Shown: positions 1-5,047 of the stretch, one piece after another
Layout: each line of letters begins with the position of its first letter
How positions within the stretch are numbered: the first letter of the stretch is position 1
NCBI GenBank assembly: GCA_026713205.1
Contig: JAPOOY010000031.1
Coordinates: 1-5,047 of the forward strand
Direction of reading: 5' to 3'
Source of the DNA: Bdellovibrionales bacterium
GTDB taxonomy: Bacteria; Bdellovibrionota; Bdellovibrionia; Bdellovibrionales; UBA1609
Length of the DNA: 5,047 nt
Notes under the pieces: model-generated
Seen by the model: only the letters and a program-made list of their open reading frames with translations
What the model was told of the DNA's origin: nothing
Database searches by the model: none
Position numbers and translations under genes: made by a program

Positions 1-106
1 ATACCGATCGGGTTTGAAATTTCATTTGTTACAGGTGGAATAAATCTTTCAACCTCTAAAAAAGTTAGAACAATCCCCATCTGTATGATACGAATATTAA
101 AAAACA
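1..106. other. Left-edge stretch, possible gene fragment
   Basis: No firm gene is visible. Two readings compete. On the + strand an open frame from the window edge stops at TAA 41-43 and ends ...FHLLQVE, which could be the C-terminus of an upstream gene 63 bases before fadD. On the - strand an ATG at 80-78 opens a frame to the window edge beginning MGIVLTFLEVERF; this would be a divergent gene only 26 bases from the fadD start, which leaves little room for two promoters. Neither has a clear ribosome binding site or a recognised family. A TATGAT at 84-89 could be a -10 box for fadD, but no matching -35 box is seen. A CCGATCGG palindrome sits at 4-11. More upstream sequence would settle which reading is right. 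Confidence 0.3.
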
Positions 107-1759
107 ATGGACAAAATCTGGTTAAAACATTATCCGACCTCCATCCCTCACGAAATCCCTCCCATAGACAAGGATATTGTCACTCTTTTTCTGGAAGCCT
201 GTCAGGAATTTGAAACCCAACCCGCCTTTAGAAGTTTTGACAGAGGCTTATCTTATGGAAAATTAAAACAACTTTCCTTCCACCTGGCTTCCGAACTTCA
301 AAACCAGGGGCTAAAAACAGGGGATAAGATTATTATCCAACTGCCTAACATCCTTCAATACCCTGTGAGTTTGTGGGCCTCACTGCTTTCCGGCTTAACG
401 GTGGTCAACATGAATCCCCTTTACACTTCAAGGGAAATGCTTCATCAAATTAAAGACTCCGGCGCCAAAGCCATCATTCTGCTCTCTTCCTCTGCAAAAA
501 AACTGGAAGAGATTATTGATCAAACGGATTTGAAAACCGTCATTATCACAAAACCCGGGGATTTGCTGGGGAGACTTAAAAGACCTATCGTTAATTTTGT
601 CTTTAAATACATTCAAAAAAAATCACCCTCCTACAACCTGGCAAATAGTCTTTCTTTCCTGAAAGCCCTGGCTCGTGGCTCTCAAAAGCAACCTCAGATT
701 TTTAAACGGGATTTGGATGAAACCCTTTTCATACAATACACCGGAGGGACCACAGGCACTTCCAAAGGCGCCTGCCTGAGCCAGAAAAATATCCTGTCCA
801 ACTTAAAGCAATGTGAGCTATGGCTCACTCCCTCCCTTGAAAGAGGAAAGGAAAGAGTCCTGTCTCCCCTGCCTCTCTACCATATTTTTTCCTTTCTTGT
901 GAATGGGTTGCTTTTATTTCTCTATGGAGCGGAAAACATTCTTATTGCGGATCCCAGACAATTTCAAAAATTGATAAATACAATGAAAAAATACCCTGTC
1001 AGTACGGGCGTTGGCGTGAACTCTCTATTTAAAGCTCTTCTCCAACGGCCCTCGTTGAGACAGTTGGATTTCTCCAAATGCAAGTTTTTTGTGGCGGGAG
1101 GAATGTCCCTGGAACCCTCCGTTCAAAAACAATGGAAGGAACTCACAGGAGTCCCTATTATTGAAGGCTATGGCTTAACGGAAGCTTCCCCCGTTGTCTG
1201 CTGCAACAGCCTTCAGAATCCGGAAGAAGAGGGGCATATCGGTTTTCCCCTTCCCTCCACGGAAATTCGTATTATAAATGAGCAAGGAACAGAACAGCCA
1301 ATAGGAAAAGAGGGAGAATTGGAGGTCAGAGGCCCTCAAGTGATGCAAGGTTATTATCAAAAAGCACAGGAGACAAAAAATGTTTTTCAGAATGGCTGGC
1401 TGAAAACAGGGGATATAGCCCTCATCAACGAAAAAGGTCTGATAAAAATAAAAGACAGAAAAAAGGATATGATCATTGTTTCGGGATTTAATGTTTATCC
1501 CAATGAAGTGGAAGAAGTCATCAATCTCCATGAAGCTGTAAGGGAATCGGCTGTTGTGGGAAAACAAAACGCCTCCTCAGTGAATGAAGAAGTGAAAGCC
1601 TTTGTAGTGAAAAAAGAGCTATCCCTGACAGAAGAGGATCTAAAATTGCATTGCCGAAAATTATTGGCCCCCTATAAAATCCCCAAGACAATTGAATTTG
1701 TGGAAAATATACCTAAAACAAATATTGGAAAACCTCTGAGACGGGCTTTTAAAAACTGA
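107..1759 (+). CDS. fadD: Long-chain fatty acid--CoA ligase (FadD)
   Basis: The product activates long-chain fatty acids with ATP and CoA through an acyl-adenylate, feeding beta-oxidation or lipid recycling. In this family it acts at the inner face of the cytoplasmic membrane. At 550 residues it is close to E. coli FadD (561), and many blocks match from memory: the N-terminus (M-K-WL--YP, residues 1-10), LQYPV (83-87), NPLYT-RE (103-110) and LPLYHIF (255-261). The AMP-binding P-loop YTGGTTGTSKG is at 211-221, GYGLTE at 354-359, TGD at 434-436, the hinge DRKKD at 450-454, and SGFNVYPNE at 459-467. The C-terminal NIGKPLRR (539-546) carries the expected catalytic lysine, K542, with Pro where E. 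coli has Ile. The start is fixed by the N-terminal match and by an in-frame TAA at 98-100. No Shine-Dalgarno is obvious; the leader is A-rich. The gene looks intact and stands alone in this window. The exact chain-length preference cannot be read from the sequence. Confidence 0.95.
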   Translation: MDKIWLKHYPTSIPHEIPPIDKDIVTLFLEACQEFETQPAFRSFDRGLSYGKLKQLSFHLASELQNQGLKTGDKIIIQLPNILQYPVSLWASLLSGLTVVNMNPLYTSREMLHQIKDSGAKAIILLSSSAKKLEEIIDQTDLKTVIITKPGDLLGRLKRPIVNFVFKYIQKKSPSYNLANSLSFLKALARGSQKQPQIFKRDLDETLFIQYTGGTTGTSKGACLSQKNILSNLKQCELWLTPSLERGKERVLSPLPLYHIFSFLVNGLLLFLYGAENILIADPRQFQKLINTMKKYPVSTGVGVNSLFKALLQRPSLRQLDFSKCKFFVAGGMSLEPSVQKQWKELTGVPIIEGYGLTEASPVVCCNSLQNPEEEGHIGFPLPSTEIRIINEQGTEQPIGKEGELEVRGPQVMQGYYQKAQETKNVFQNGWLKTGDIALINEKGLIKIKDRKKDMIIVSGFNVYPNEVEEVINLHEAVRESAVVGKQNASSVNEEVKAFVVKKELSLTEEDLKLHCRKLLAPYKIPKTIEFVENIPKTNIGKPLRRAFKN

Positions 1760-1778
1760 AACCCTCTTCTCTTCTATG

Positions 1779-1821
1779 AGAATCGTCCAGTTTTAATAAT
1801 AAATGTTAGGAGATTCTTTTT
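1779..1821 (+). terminator. Possible intrinsic terminator after fadD
   Basis: Twenty bases after the fadD stop, AGAATC (1779-1784) pairs with GATTCT (1812-1817). The stem extends inward by TCC (1786-1788) against GGA (1809-1811), with a single bulged G at 1785. The right arm runs straight into a T tract (1817-1821). The loop is about 20 bases and AU-rich, longer than in a classic terminator, so the call is tentative. The position and T tract fit termination of fadD before the channel gene. Confidence 0.4.
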
Positions 1822-1828
1822 AAAAAAT

Positions 1829-1861
1829 GGAAAGGTCCTCTATCCTATGGAGGGAAAGGTC
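1829..1861. repeat. Small hairpin flanked by 9-bp direct repeats
   Basis: GGAAAGGTC occurs at 1829-1837 and again at 1853-1861. Between the copies, overlapping each by a base, CCTCTAT (1837-1843) pairs with ATGGAGG (1847-1853) around a 3-base loop with one T-G wobble. No T tract follows on the + strand, so it is a poor terminator in that direction. Role unknown; it could be a structured 5' leader of the channel gene or chance. Confidence 0.3.
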
Positions 1862-1872
1862 TTTCATTCTTA

Positions 1873-1910
1873 ATGGAATAATTACTTTATGAACATTCCA
1901 TCCTTATAAA
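1873..1910 (+). promoter_or_regulatory. Weak promoter candidate for channel gene
   Basis: TATAAA at 1905-1910 resembles a -10 box and lies 28 bases before the channel start codon. No good -35 box is found at the right spacing (TTACTT at 1882-1887, 17 bases away, matches poorly). An inverted repeat, ATGGAAT (1873-1879) and ATTCCAT (1895-1901), spans the -35 region and could be an operator. This rests on short AT-rich matches only. Confidence 0.25.
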
Positions 1911-1938
1911 GAAAGATTTTTTTCAATAAGGTAAAGTT

Positions 1939-2469
1939 ATGGCTATTTGGGTAGAGTATTTTCGTTTTCTTATTAAAAAAATATTCAGCCCTCCTATCCT
2001 TCTTCTGACTTTAGCTGGCAATACTCTCATTCTTATGTTTTCCGTAATTTTCTATTTTACGGAATACGGAAAAAACAAAGACATCACAAATCTCTTTGAC
2101 GCCGTTTGGTGGGCTTTCTCCACTGTCACCACTGTGGGCTATGGTGATTTGGTTCCGGCCACTTTAGCCGGGCGAGTGATCAGCATCTTCCTTATGCTCA
2201 TGGGAACAGGACTCTTTGTCGCCCATACGGCCCTCCTGGCCAACGCTTTTTTAGACAAAAAACTCTTTCTTCTCTTCAATAAAAAAAACAAAACATCAAA
2301 AAAAGAGGAACAAAAAGCCTACGATCAGAGAAGCTTAATCATCAGGGAGGAACAGGATATTCATCAGCTCCTGAATGAAATTAAAGATAAAGTGGATCGT
2401 TTTGATGAGTGGATCAATAAACAGCAGAAAAAAGAAAGTTCATCAGAAAAAAACCCTGCAAATATGTAA
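1939..2469 (+). CDS. Two-TM potassium channel protein
   Basis: This small ion channel subunit of 176 residues is of the two-transmembrane type (Ion_trans_2 family), expected to assemble as a tetramer in the inner membrane and pass K+. A first hydrophobic helix covers about residues 17-40. A pore helix (about 51-63, FDAVWWAFSTV) leads into the selectivity filter TTVGYGD (64-70), the textbook K+ signature. A second helix covers about 79-104 and has a glycine pair (G89, G91) that could act as a gating hinge. The cytoplasmic tail is lysine-rich (107-126), then forms a probable coiled coil (about 132-162) with hydrophobic residues at heptad-like spacing (I134, I141, L145, I148, V152, F155, I159). 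There is no RCK/TrkA-N or cyclic-nucleotide domain, so the gating ligand is unknown. AAGG at 1928-1931, seven bases before ATG, is a good ribosome binding site. It stands alone between fadD and a repeat element. Confidence 0.9.
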   Translation: MAIWVEYFRFLIKKIFSPPILLLTLAGNTLILMFSVIFYFTEYGKNKDITNLFDAVWWAFSTVTTVGYGDLVPATLAGRVISIFLMLMGTGLFVAHTALLANAFLDKKLFLLFNKKNKTSKKEEQKAYDQRSLIIREEQDIHQLLNEIKDKVDRFDEWINKQQKKESSSEKNPANM

Positions 2470-2480
2470 AACTGTTTTTC

Positions 2481-2654
2481 TATACTCCTCCGGTTTGAAA
2501 ATTTCCGGTTCTTCATAAGAAAAAATGCTTACACCCTTCATAACAGACTCCAGGGGTCAAAAATTCAAACATGCGTTTTACCACAGAGCGACTTTCAGCC
2601 GCTACTGTGTCAAAGCCGAACTCATTTTTGACCCCTGGAGTCTGTTATAAAGGG
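2481..2654 (+). repeat. Dispersed palindromic repeat element, copy 1
   Basis: This element begins 11 bases after the channel stop. Bases 2481-2591 match 4937-5047 with six substitutions in 111 positions and no gaps, same orientation. Its core is an inverted repeat: 2534-2564 pairs with 2624-2654 over 31 bases with one mismatch (C2539). The 59-base loop holds a second hairpin, CACAG-AGCG (2582-2590) against CGCT-CTGTG (2600-2609) with one bulged A at 2604. The arms contain GGGGTCAAAAAT and its complement. The layout suggests a non-autonomous mobile element (MITE or REP-like), but no transposase is present and no target-site duplication could be confirmed. As RNA it would fold into a long stem and may also end channel transcription. 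The left 53 bases lie outside the inverted repeat yet are equally conserved, so the true unit is larger than the palindrome. Confidence 0.85.
2525..2650 (+). CDS. Small ORF inside the repeat (doubtful)
   Basis: An ATG at 2525 opens a 41-codon frame that runs through both arms and the loop of the repeat and ends at TAA 2648-2650. The peptide begins MLTPFITDSRGQKF and ends ELIFDPWSLL. In copy 2 the same frame stays open to the window edge, but its ATG is ATA. The differences within the shared part of the frame are that start change, two silent changes and one Tyr-to-Cys. There is no convincing Shine-Dalgarno, only an A-rich tract. The frame may be open simply because of the inverted repeat; no family is recognised. 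Confidence 0.15.
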   Translation: MLTPFITDSRGQKFKHAFYHRATFSRYCVKAELIFDPWSLL

Positions 2655-2696
2655 CTTATGTCTCTTAAATAAAAACAGGAAAAATTCAAACACGAT

Positions 2697-2732
2697 GGGT
2701 ATATTTTCACATACCCTCTTTCAGAAAAGAGG
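2697..2732. terminator. Two adjoining hairpins at 3' end of secreted-protein gene
   Basis: GGGTAT (2697-2702) pairs with ATACCC (2711-2716), and CCTCTTT (2715-2721) pairs perfectly with AAAGAGG (2726-2732) around a 4-base loop. The second hairpin overlaps the TGA stop (2723-2721) of the - strand gene. Read on the - strand, a T run follows only after about 12 further bases (2684-2680), so this is not a canonical intrinsic terminator. The place, between convergent transcription units, suits a 3'-end structure. Confidence 0.35.
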
Positions 2733-3839
2733 TTTGTCACATAGTATAACAGGCCACAGATTTGAAAAATCACTTTGTTCAATGTCAGAAATATAATCTC
2801 TTAACTTTTGAGCCGGAACCTGCTCTTTCTCTGCCCCTGCCGCCTGTAGCAAAGTTTTATCAAACCCAAAATCACCAAAAACGGCTCTAAAGGCTTTCAA
2901 AAGGCTTCCGCCTCCGCCGCCACCCCCTCCAATAGGCTCCATCACATAATAAAAAAATTCTTTCTGAGAAAAATTTTTAGGCGATTGATGTATCGGAGAT
3001 ATCATCCCTATACTTGTTACATTTCCATTAAGTACACCCTCATAAGAAGGAGACCTAATACTTGTTACATTTCCATTGAGTATATCCTCATAAGAAGGAG
3101 ACCTAATACCTGTTACATTTCCATTGAGCATATCCTCATAAAATGGAGACATAATCCCTGCATCTGTTACACTTCCTTTGATTAAAGCCTTATGATAAAC
3201 AGCGCTTTGCTCCTCTGTAATATTTAACTGTTCCCGGTTGTCTGCTATTTCAAGGAGTCTGACTTTAGCAATCCCATTAATGGATACTTCACCAAAATCA
3301 GATTTGATCCTCACCTCATGATTTGTTTGTCCAACATATAATCCTTTTTTTCTATCAAAATCATATAATATATCTCCTACAGCATCCATCTCCACCCCAT
3401 GCCTGACAATCTTTACAATTCCTCCTTCAAAACCGGAAAGACTTCTTTCATCCAGGGAAATCCAGAATATTTCTTTGACTTTGAGAGAACCAAGATTATC
3501 CCTTTCTAAAAAACTCTTTCTAATCCTCTCATCTGATTTTACCTCCATCAATCCATTGATTCTACAACTCCGACCATCTGAAAAAGAATGAGGTAACAGA
3601 TCGCTCCCGTTTAAAATTTGAGGTATGTCCGTCATTCCATTGAAAGCGGGAATCCCCTTAAAGCCACCCTCAAAACTCAAACCGGATTGGTATAACTTTT
3701 GAAGGACATATCCCCGCTCAAAAGAATCAGAGACACCCCAACCTTTAAACTGCAAATTCAACTTCTCAGGGTACGGCTCTCCATAGGAAAAACCGGATGA
3801 AAAAAGCAGGCTTAAAAATACTATTTTAATAAGTTTCAT
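2721..3839 (-). CDS. Secreted protein with tandem repeats, unknown function
   Basis: I do not recognise this 372-residue protein. It starts with a clear Sec signal peptide: positive MKLIK, a hydrophobic core to about residue 16, then FSYG with a likely cut after Gly20. There is no lipobox cysteine, so it should be periplasmic, outer-membrane or released. Residues 120-200 look beta-rich. Residues 231-278 are three 16-residue tandem repeats with the pattern SPxYEDxLNGNVTxIR, flanked by degenerate part-copies (GSVTDAGIM before, SPIHQSPKN after). Gly304-Gly311 is an eight-glycine run encoded by mixed codons, likely a flexible linker to the final 60 residues. Cys92 and Cys367 are the only cysteines and could form a disulfide. 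The ATG lies 5 bases after the regulator stop. GAGGGG (3854-3849), nine bases before the ATG, is its ribosome binding site and lies within the regulator coding sequence, which suggests coupled expression. Possible roles such as an adhesin or surface protein are guesses. Confidence 0.85.
   Translation of the reverse strand: MKLIKIVFLSLLFSSGFSYGEPYPEKLNLQFKGWGVSDSFERGYVLQKLYQSGLSFEGGFKGIPAFNGMTDIPQILNGSDLLPHSFSDGRSCRINGLMEVKSDERIRKSFLERDNLGSLKVKEIFWISLDERSLSGFEGGIVKIVRHGVEMDAVGDILYDFDRKKGLYVGQTNHEVRIKSDFGEVSINGIAKVRLLEIADNREQLNITEEQSAVYHKALIKGSVTDAGIMSPFYEDMLNGNVTGIRSPSYEDILNGNVTSIRSPSYEGVLNGNVTSIGMISPIHQSPKNFSQKEFFYYVMEPIGGGGGGGGSLLKAFRAVFGDFGFDKTLLQAAGAEKEQVPAQKLRDYISDIEQSDFSNLWPVILCDKPLF
2907..2930 (-). 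repeat. Octaglycine tract in secreted protein
   Basis: Eight consecutive glycine codons (residues 304-311) use GGA, GGG, GGT and GGC, a locally GC-rich patch in an AT-rich gene. The codon mixture argues against slippage of one simple trinucleotide and for retention of a flexible linker at the protein level. Confidence 0.85.
3006..3149 (-). repeat. Three in-frame 48-bp tandem repeats
   Basis: Three units (3149-3102, 3101-3054, 3053-3006) encode residues 231-246, 247-262 and 263-278 of the secreted protein. Units two and three are the most alike at DNA level and share long identical runs; unit one has diverged more. The period is a multiple of three, so gain or loss of a unit keeps the frame. 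Each unit carries NGNVT. This looks like a coding minisatellite. Confidence 0.9.
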
Positions 3840-3844
3840 CTTTT

Positions 3845-4576
3845 TCAGCCCCTCTCCTTAGGTTCTTTGAGAATAAACATATCAAAAAACCCGGCGGAAA
3901 ACAAGGGAATATTTCCCTTATATTCCGCTGTTTCCATAATTTTCTGAACCTTCCTGTGGGCCTCTTTATGCACTTCATAAAGTTCTTTCATGCCTGTTTT
4001 ATTCAAACTCTCCATTTTATAATAAATATAGTTATTGGCCATATTATCCGGCTTGTAATTTTCCGCCAAAATTTTAAGGTGCTTTTTAAGCACTTCAAAG
4101 GATAAAACAATCCCTTTCCTGGCTGTCGCCCTGTAGATATTATTTTGATCCTTTTTGACAAAACCTTTTTCAGTTAAAGTTTTAAGAGCCTTTTGACCTT
4201 GGTAGCCTCTACAGTAGAGAATTTCTTTTTCTGTTACCCCATTATCCGAAAGGGCCAGGGCATAAGTGATAAAACAGTCTTTATCGGAAAGCACTTGCTC
4301 CAGCTCTTCCCCCATATACTGTCCTGTTTTGCTTTCCCTGGTAACCTCCAGCATTTCTTCAGCCACAACGGTTTTCATTTTTGGAATAGATCGACAGAGA
4401 GTGATGAGAGTCTTAACATTTGGATAAGTGCGCCCATTCATTATTCTATGAAAGGTGGCATTGGAAATTCCCAGATTGTGAGCAATTTGGCTTTCACTGA
4501 GTCGGGGATTGATCTTTCTCCGTTCCATCACATAGTCTTTTAAAACCGCGGAAAATTTATCTTCATCTCTTTCCAT
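3845..4576 (-). CDS. TIGR02147/DUF4423-like HTH regulator
   Basis: This is a probable cytoplasmic DNA-binding protein of 243 residues. An N-terminal helix (LKDYVMERRKINPRLS, 12-27) leads into a Cro/XRE-like helix-turn-helix at about 28-48 (SQIAHNLGISNATFHRIMNG). A second, winged-helix-like stretch lies at about 115-150 (TEKEIL, KALKTLTEKGFVKK, then IYRAT). A helical C-terminal part ends with NIPLFSAGFFDMF (222-234). This order and the closing motif resemble the TIGR02147 family (DUF4423), which from memory is usually around 260-280 residues; this one is slightly short. The family assignment is by pattern memory, the HTH is seen directly. The start is supported by a G-rich GGGGGTGAG immediately before ATG, though its spacing is tight. 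It is the first gene of a two-gene unit with the secreted protein, so it probably controls that gene, itself, or both. Confidence 0.75.
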   Translation of the reverse strand: MERDEDKFSAVLKDYVMERRKINPRLSESQIAHNLGISNATFHRIMNGRTYPNVKTLITLCRSIPKMKTVVAEEMLEVTRESKTGQYMGEELEQVLSDKDCFITYALALSDNGVTEKEILYCRGYQGQKALKTLTEKGFVKKDQNNIYRATARKGIVLSFEVLKKHLKILAENYKPDNMANNYIYYKMESLNKTGMKELYEVHKEAHRKVQKIMETAEYKGNIPLFSAGFFDMFILKEPKERG

Positions 4577-4597
4577 CTCACCCCCACTTCTATTTAA

Positions 4598-4678
4598 TTA
4601 AGCTATAACCTTCTTTAAAAAAAATCTCTGACATCCATTTGTTCCTTTGTTAAAAGAAGGACTCATTTCACAGTTCAT
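4598..4678 (-). CDS. Possible 26-residue leader ORF before regulator
   Basis: An ATG at 4678 opens a 26-codon frame ending with TAA at 4600-4598, 21 bases before the regulator ATG. GAGGTG (4692-4687) lies eight bases upstream, a respectable ribosome binding site and better placed than the regulator's own. The peptide begins MNCEMSPSFNKG and ends FFLKKVIA. Nothing resembling it is known to me. It may be a translated leader or chance. Confidence 0.2.
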   Translation of the reverse strand: MNCEMSPSFNKGTNGCQRFFLKKVIA

Positions 4679-4833
4679 TAGAAAAACACCTCTTACTCAT
4701 TGCATTAAATTTGCACAAAAAATGAACGAAAATGGCTGTTTCTGTCAACGGGAAAACTTTTTAAACCAAATATGTGTAATTTTTTCAAACATTAAGGTAA
4801 CAAGCCCCCCTTTCCAAAATAATAAAAAATACC

Positions 4834-4856
4834 TATTATAAGAAATTCTTATAATA
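4834..4856. promoter_or_regulatory. Perfect 23-bp palindrome, operator-like
   Basis: TATTATAAGAA (4834-4844) is followed by a central A and its exact complement TTCTTATAATA (4846-4856). The odd-centred, AT-rich symmetry is typical of a dimeric repressor site. The right half gives a consensus TATAAT on + (4850-4855) and the left half gives TATAAT on - (4840-4835), so a bound protein could block promoters in both directions. No -35 box fits either one. It lies about 260 bases upstream of the regulator start. The protein that binds is unknown. Confidence 0.5.
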
Positions 4857-4936
4857 CCGCCGTTATAAATGAGGCTCATAAATCAAATGAAATGACATTC
4901 CAGTTAAAGAAAAAAACAAACCGCTTTCTTCTCTTT

Positions 4937-5047
4937 TATACTCCTCCAGTTTGAAATTTTCCGGTTCTTCATAAGAAAAAATACTTACACCCTTTATAAC
5001 AGACTCTAGGGGTCAAAAATTCAAACATGCGTTTTGCCACAGAGCGA
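4937..5047 (+). repeat. Dispersed palindromic repeat element, copy 2 (cut by window end)
   Basis: This copy matches 2481-2591 over 111 bases with six substitutions and no gaps, same orientation. It includes the left arm of the inverted repeat (4990-5020) and the first half of the inner hairpin; the rest lies beyond the window. Its left arm has T at 4995 where copy 1 has C, restoring a perfect match with the right arm seen in copy 1, while C-to-T at 5007 would make a mismatch or G-U pair depending on its own right arm. With copy 1 it brackets the two-gene - strand unit. Confidence 0.85.

Larger units (their letters stand above)
4577..4936. other. Intergenic stretch upstream of the regulator
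   Basis: No convincing gene lies in these 360 AT-rich bases. A frame at 4647-4841 (+) needs a TTG start, lacks a ribosome binding site and resembles no family. A perfect TTGACA reads on the - strand (4748-4743), but the spot 17 bases downstream (TCATTT) is a poor -10, so it is only half a promoter for the regulator. The region also contains a 23-bp palindrome (4834-4856), a small ATGAG-G-CTCAT palindrome (4869-4879) and a possible leader ORF (4678-4598, - strand). It probably holds the promoter and control sites of the regulator unit. Confidence 0.5.

Noticed and set aside
9..22. Similarity of GGTTTGAAATTTC at the window start to the left flank of the repeat element
   Set aside because: The match is about 13 bases of low-complexity sequence and does not extend.
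428..616. Open frame on the - strand inside fadD
   Set aside because: It lies antisense within a strongly matched FadD sequence and resembles no family.
1175..1567. 130-codon open frame on the - strand inside fadD
   Set aside because: It is antisense to the most conserved FadD motifs, with Phe- and Ile-rich composition typical of a shadow frame.
1825..1893. 21-codon frame starting at ATG 1827 between fadD and the channel gene
   Set aside because: AGGAGA upstream is about 12 or more bases away, the peptide is tiny and the region is better explained by hairpins.
2985..3185. Open frame on + with repeated residues
   Set aside because: Its apparent protein repeats only mirror the 48-bp tandem repeat of the secreted-protein gene on the other strand.
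4193..4543. 116-codon open frame on + antisense to the regulator
   Set aside because: It overlaps the HTH-coding part of a better supported gene and has no family resemblance.
4720..4748. TTGACA on the - strand as a regulator promoter
   Set aside because: The -35 box is perfect, but no acceptable -10 box lies 16-18 bases downstream.
4647..4841. 64-codon frame on +
   Set aside because: It needs a TTG start, has no ribosome binding site and an unremarkable sequence.

Overview
This is an AT-rich bacterial window with compact genes separated by short to moderate gaps. It has three clear protein-coding loci plus a dispersed palindromic repeat. No rRNA, tRNA, CRISPR array or transposase was seen. 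The organism cannot be named from the sequence. The acyl-CoA ligase closely follows the proteobacterial FadD pattern. The helix-turn-helix protein looks like the TIGR02147/DUF4423 group, which from memory is expanded in Fibrobacter and in Bdellovibrio-like bacteria. A low-GC Gram-negative bacterium, perhaps a bdellovibrionote or relative, is a reasonable but unproven guess.

Layout on the + strand: a 106-base left edge without a firm gene; fadD (107-1759), a complete long-chain acyl-CoA synthetase; a 179-base gap with a plausible intrinsic terminator and a weak promoter; a small two-TM potassium channel (1939-2469) with the TTVGYGD filter and a C-terminal coiled coil; then a repeat element (2481-2654) built on a 31-bp inverted repeat.

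Layout on the - strand: a two-gene unit read right to left. It starts with a TIGR02147-like DNA-binding protein (4576-3845). After a 5-base gap comes a signal-peptide-bearing secreted protein of unknown function (3839-2721), which carries three 16-residue tandem repeats and an eight-glycine run. The tight spacing, and a ribosome binding site lying inside the end of the regulator gene, suggest co-transcription and perhaps coupled translation.

Right of that unit is a 360-base stretch without a convincing gene (4577-4936). It holds a perfect 23-bp palindrome with TATAAT on both strands. A second copy of the repeat (4937-5047, about 95% identical to the first and in the same orientation) then runs off the window end. 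The regulator/secreted-protein pair is therefore bracketed by two direct copies of the repeat, which is the most interesting organisational feature here. fadD and the channel look like ordinary standalone genes; nothing ties them functionally to the - strand pair.
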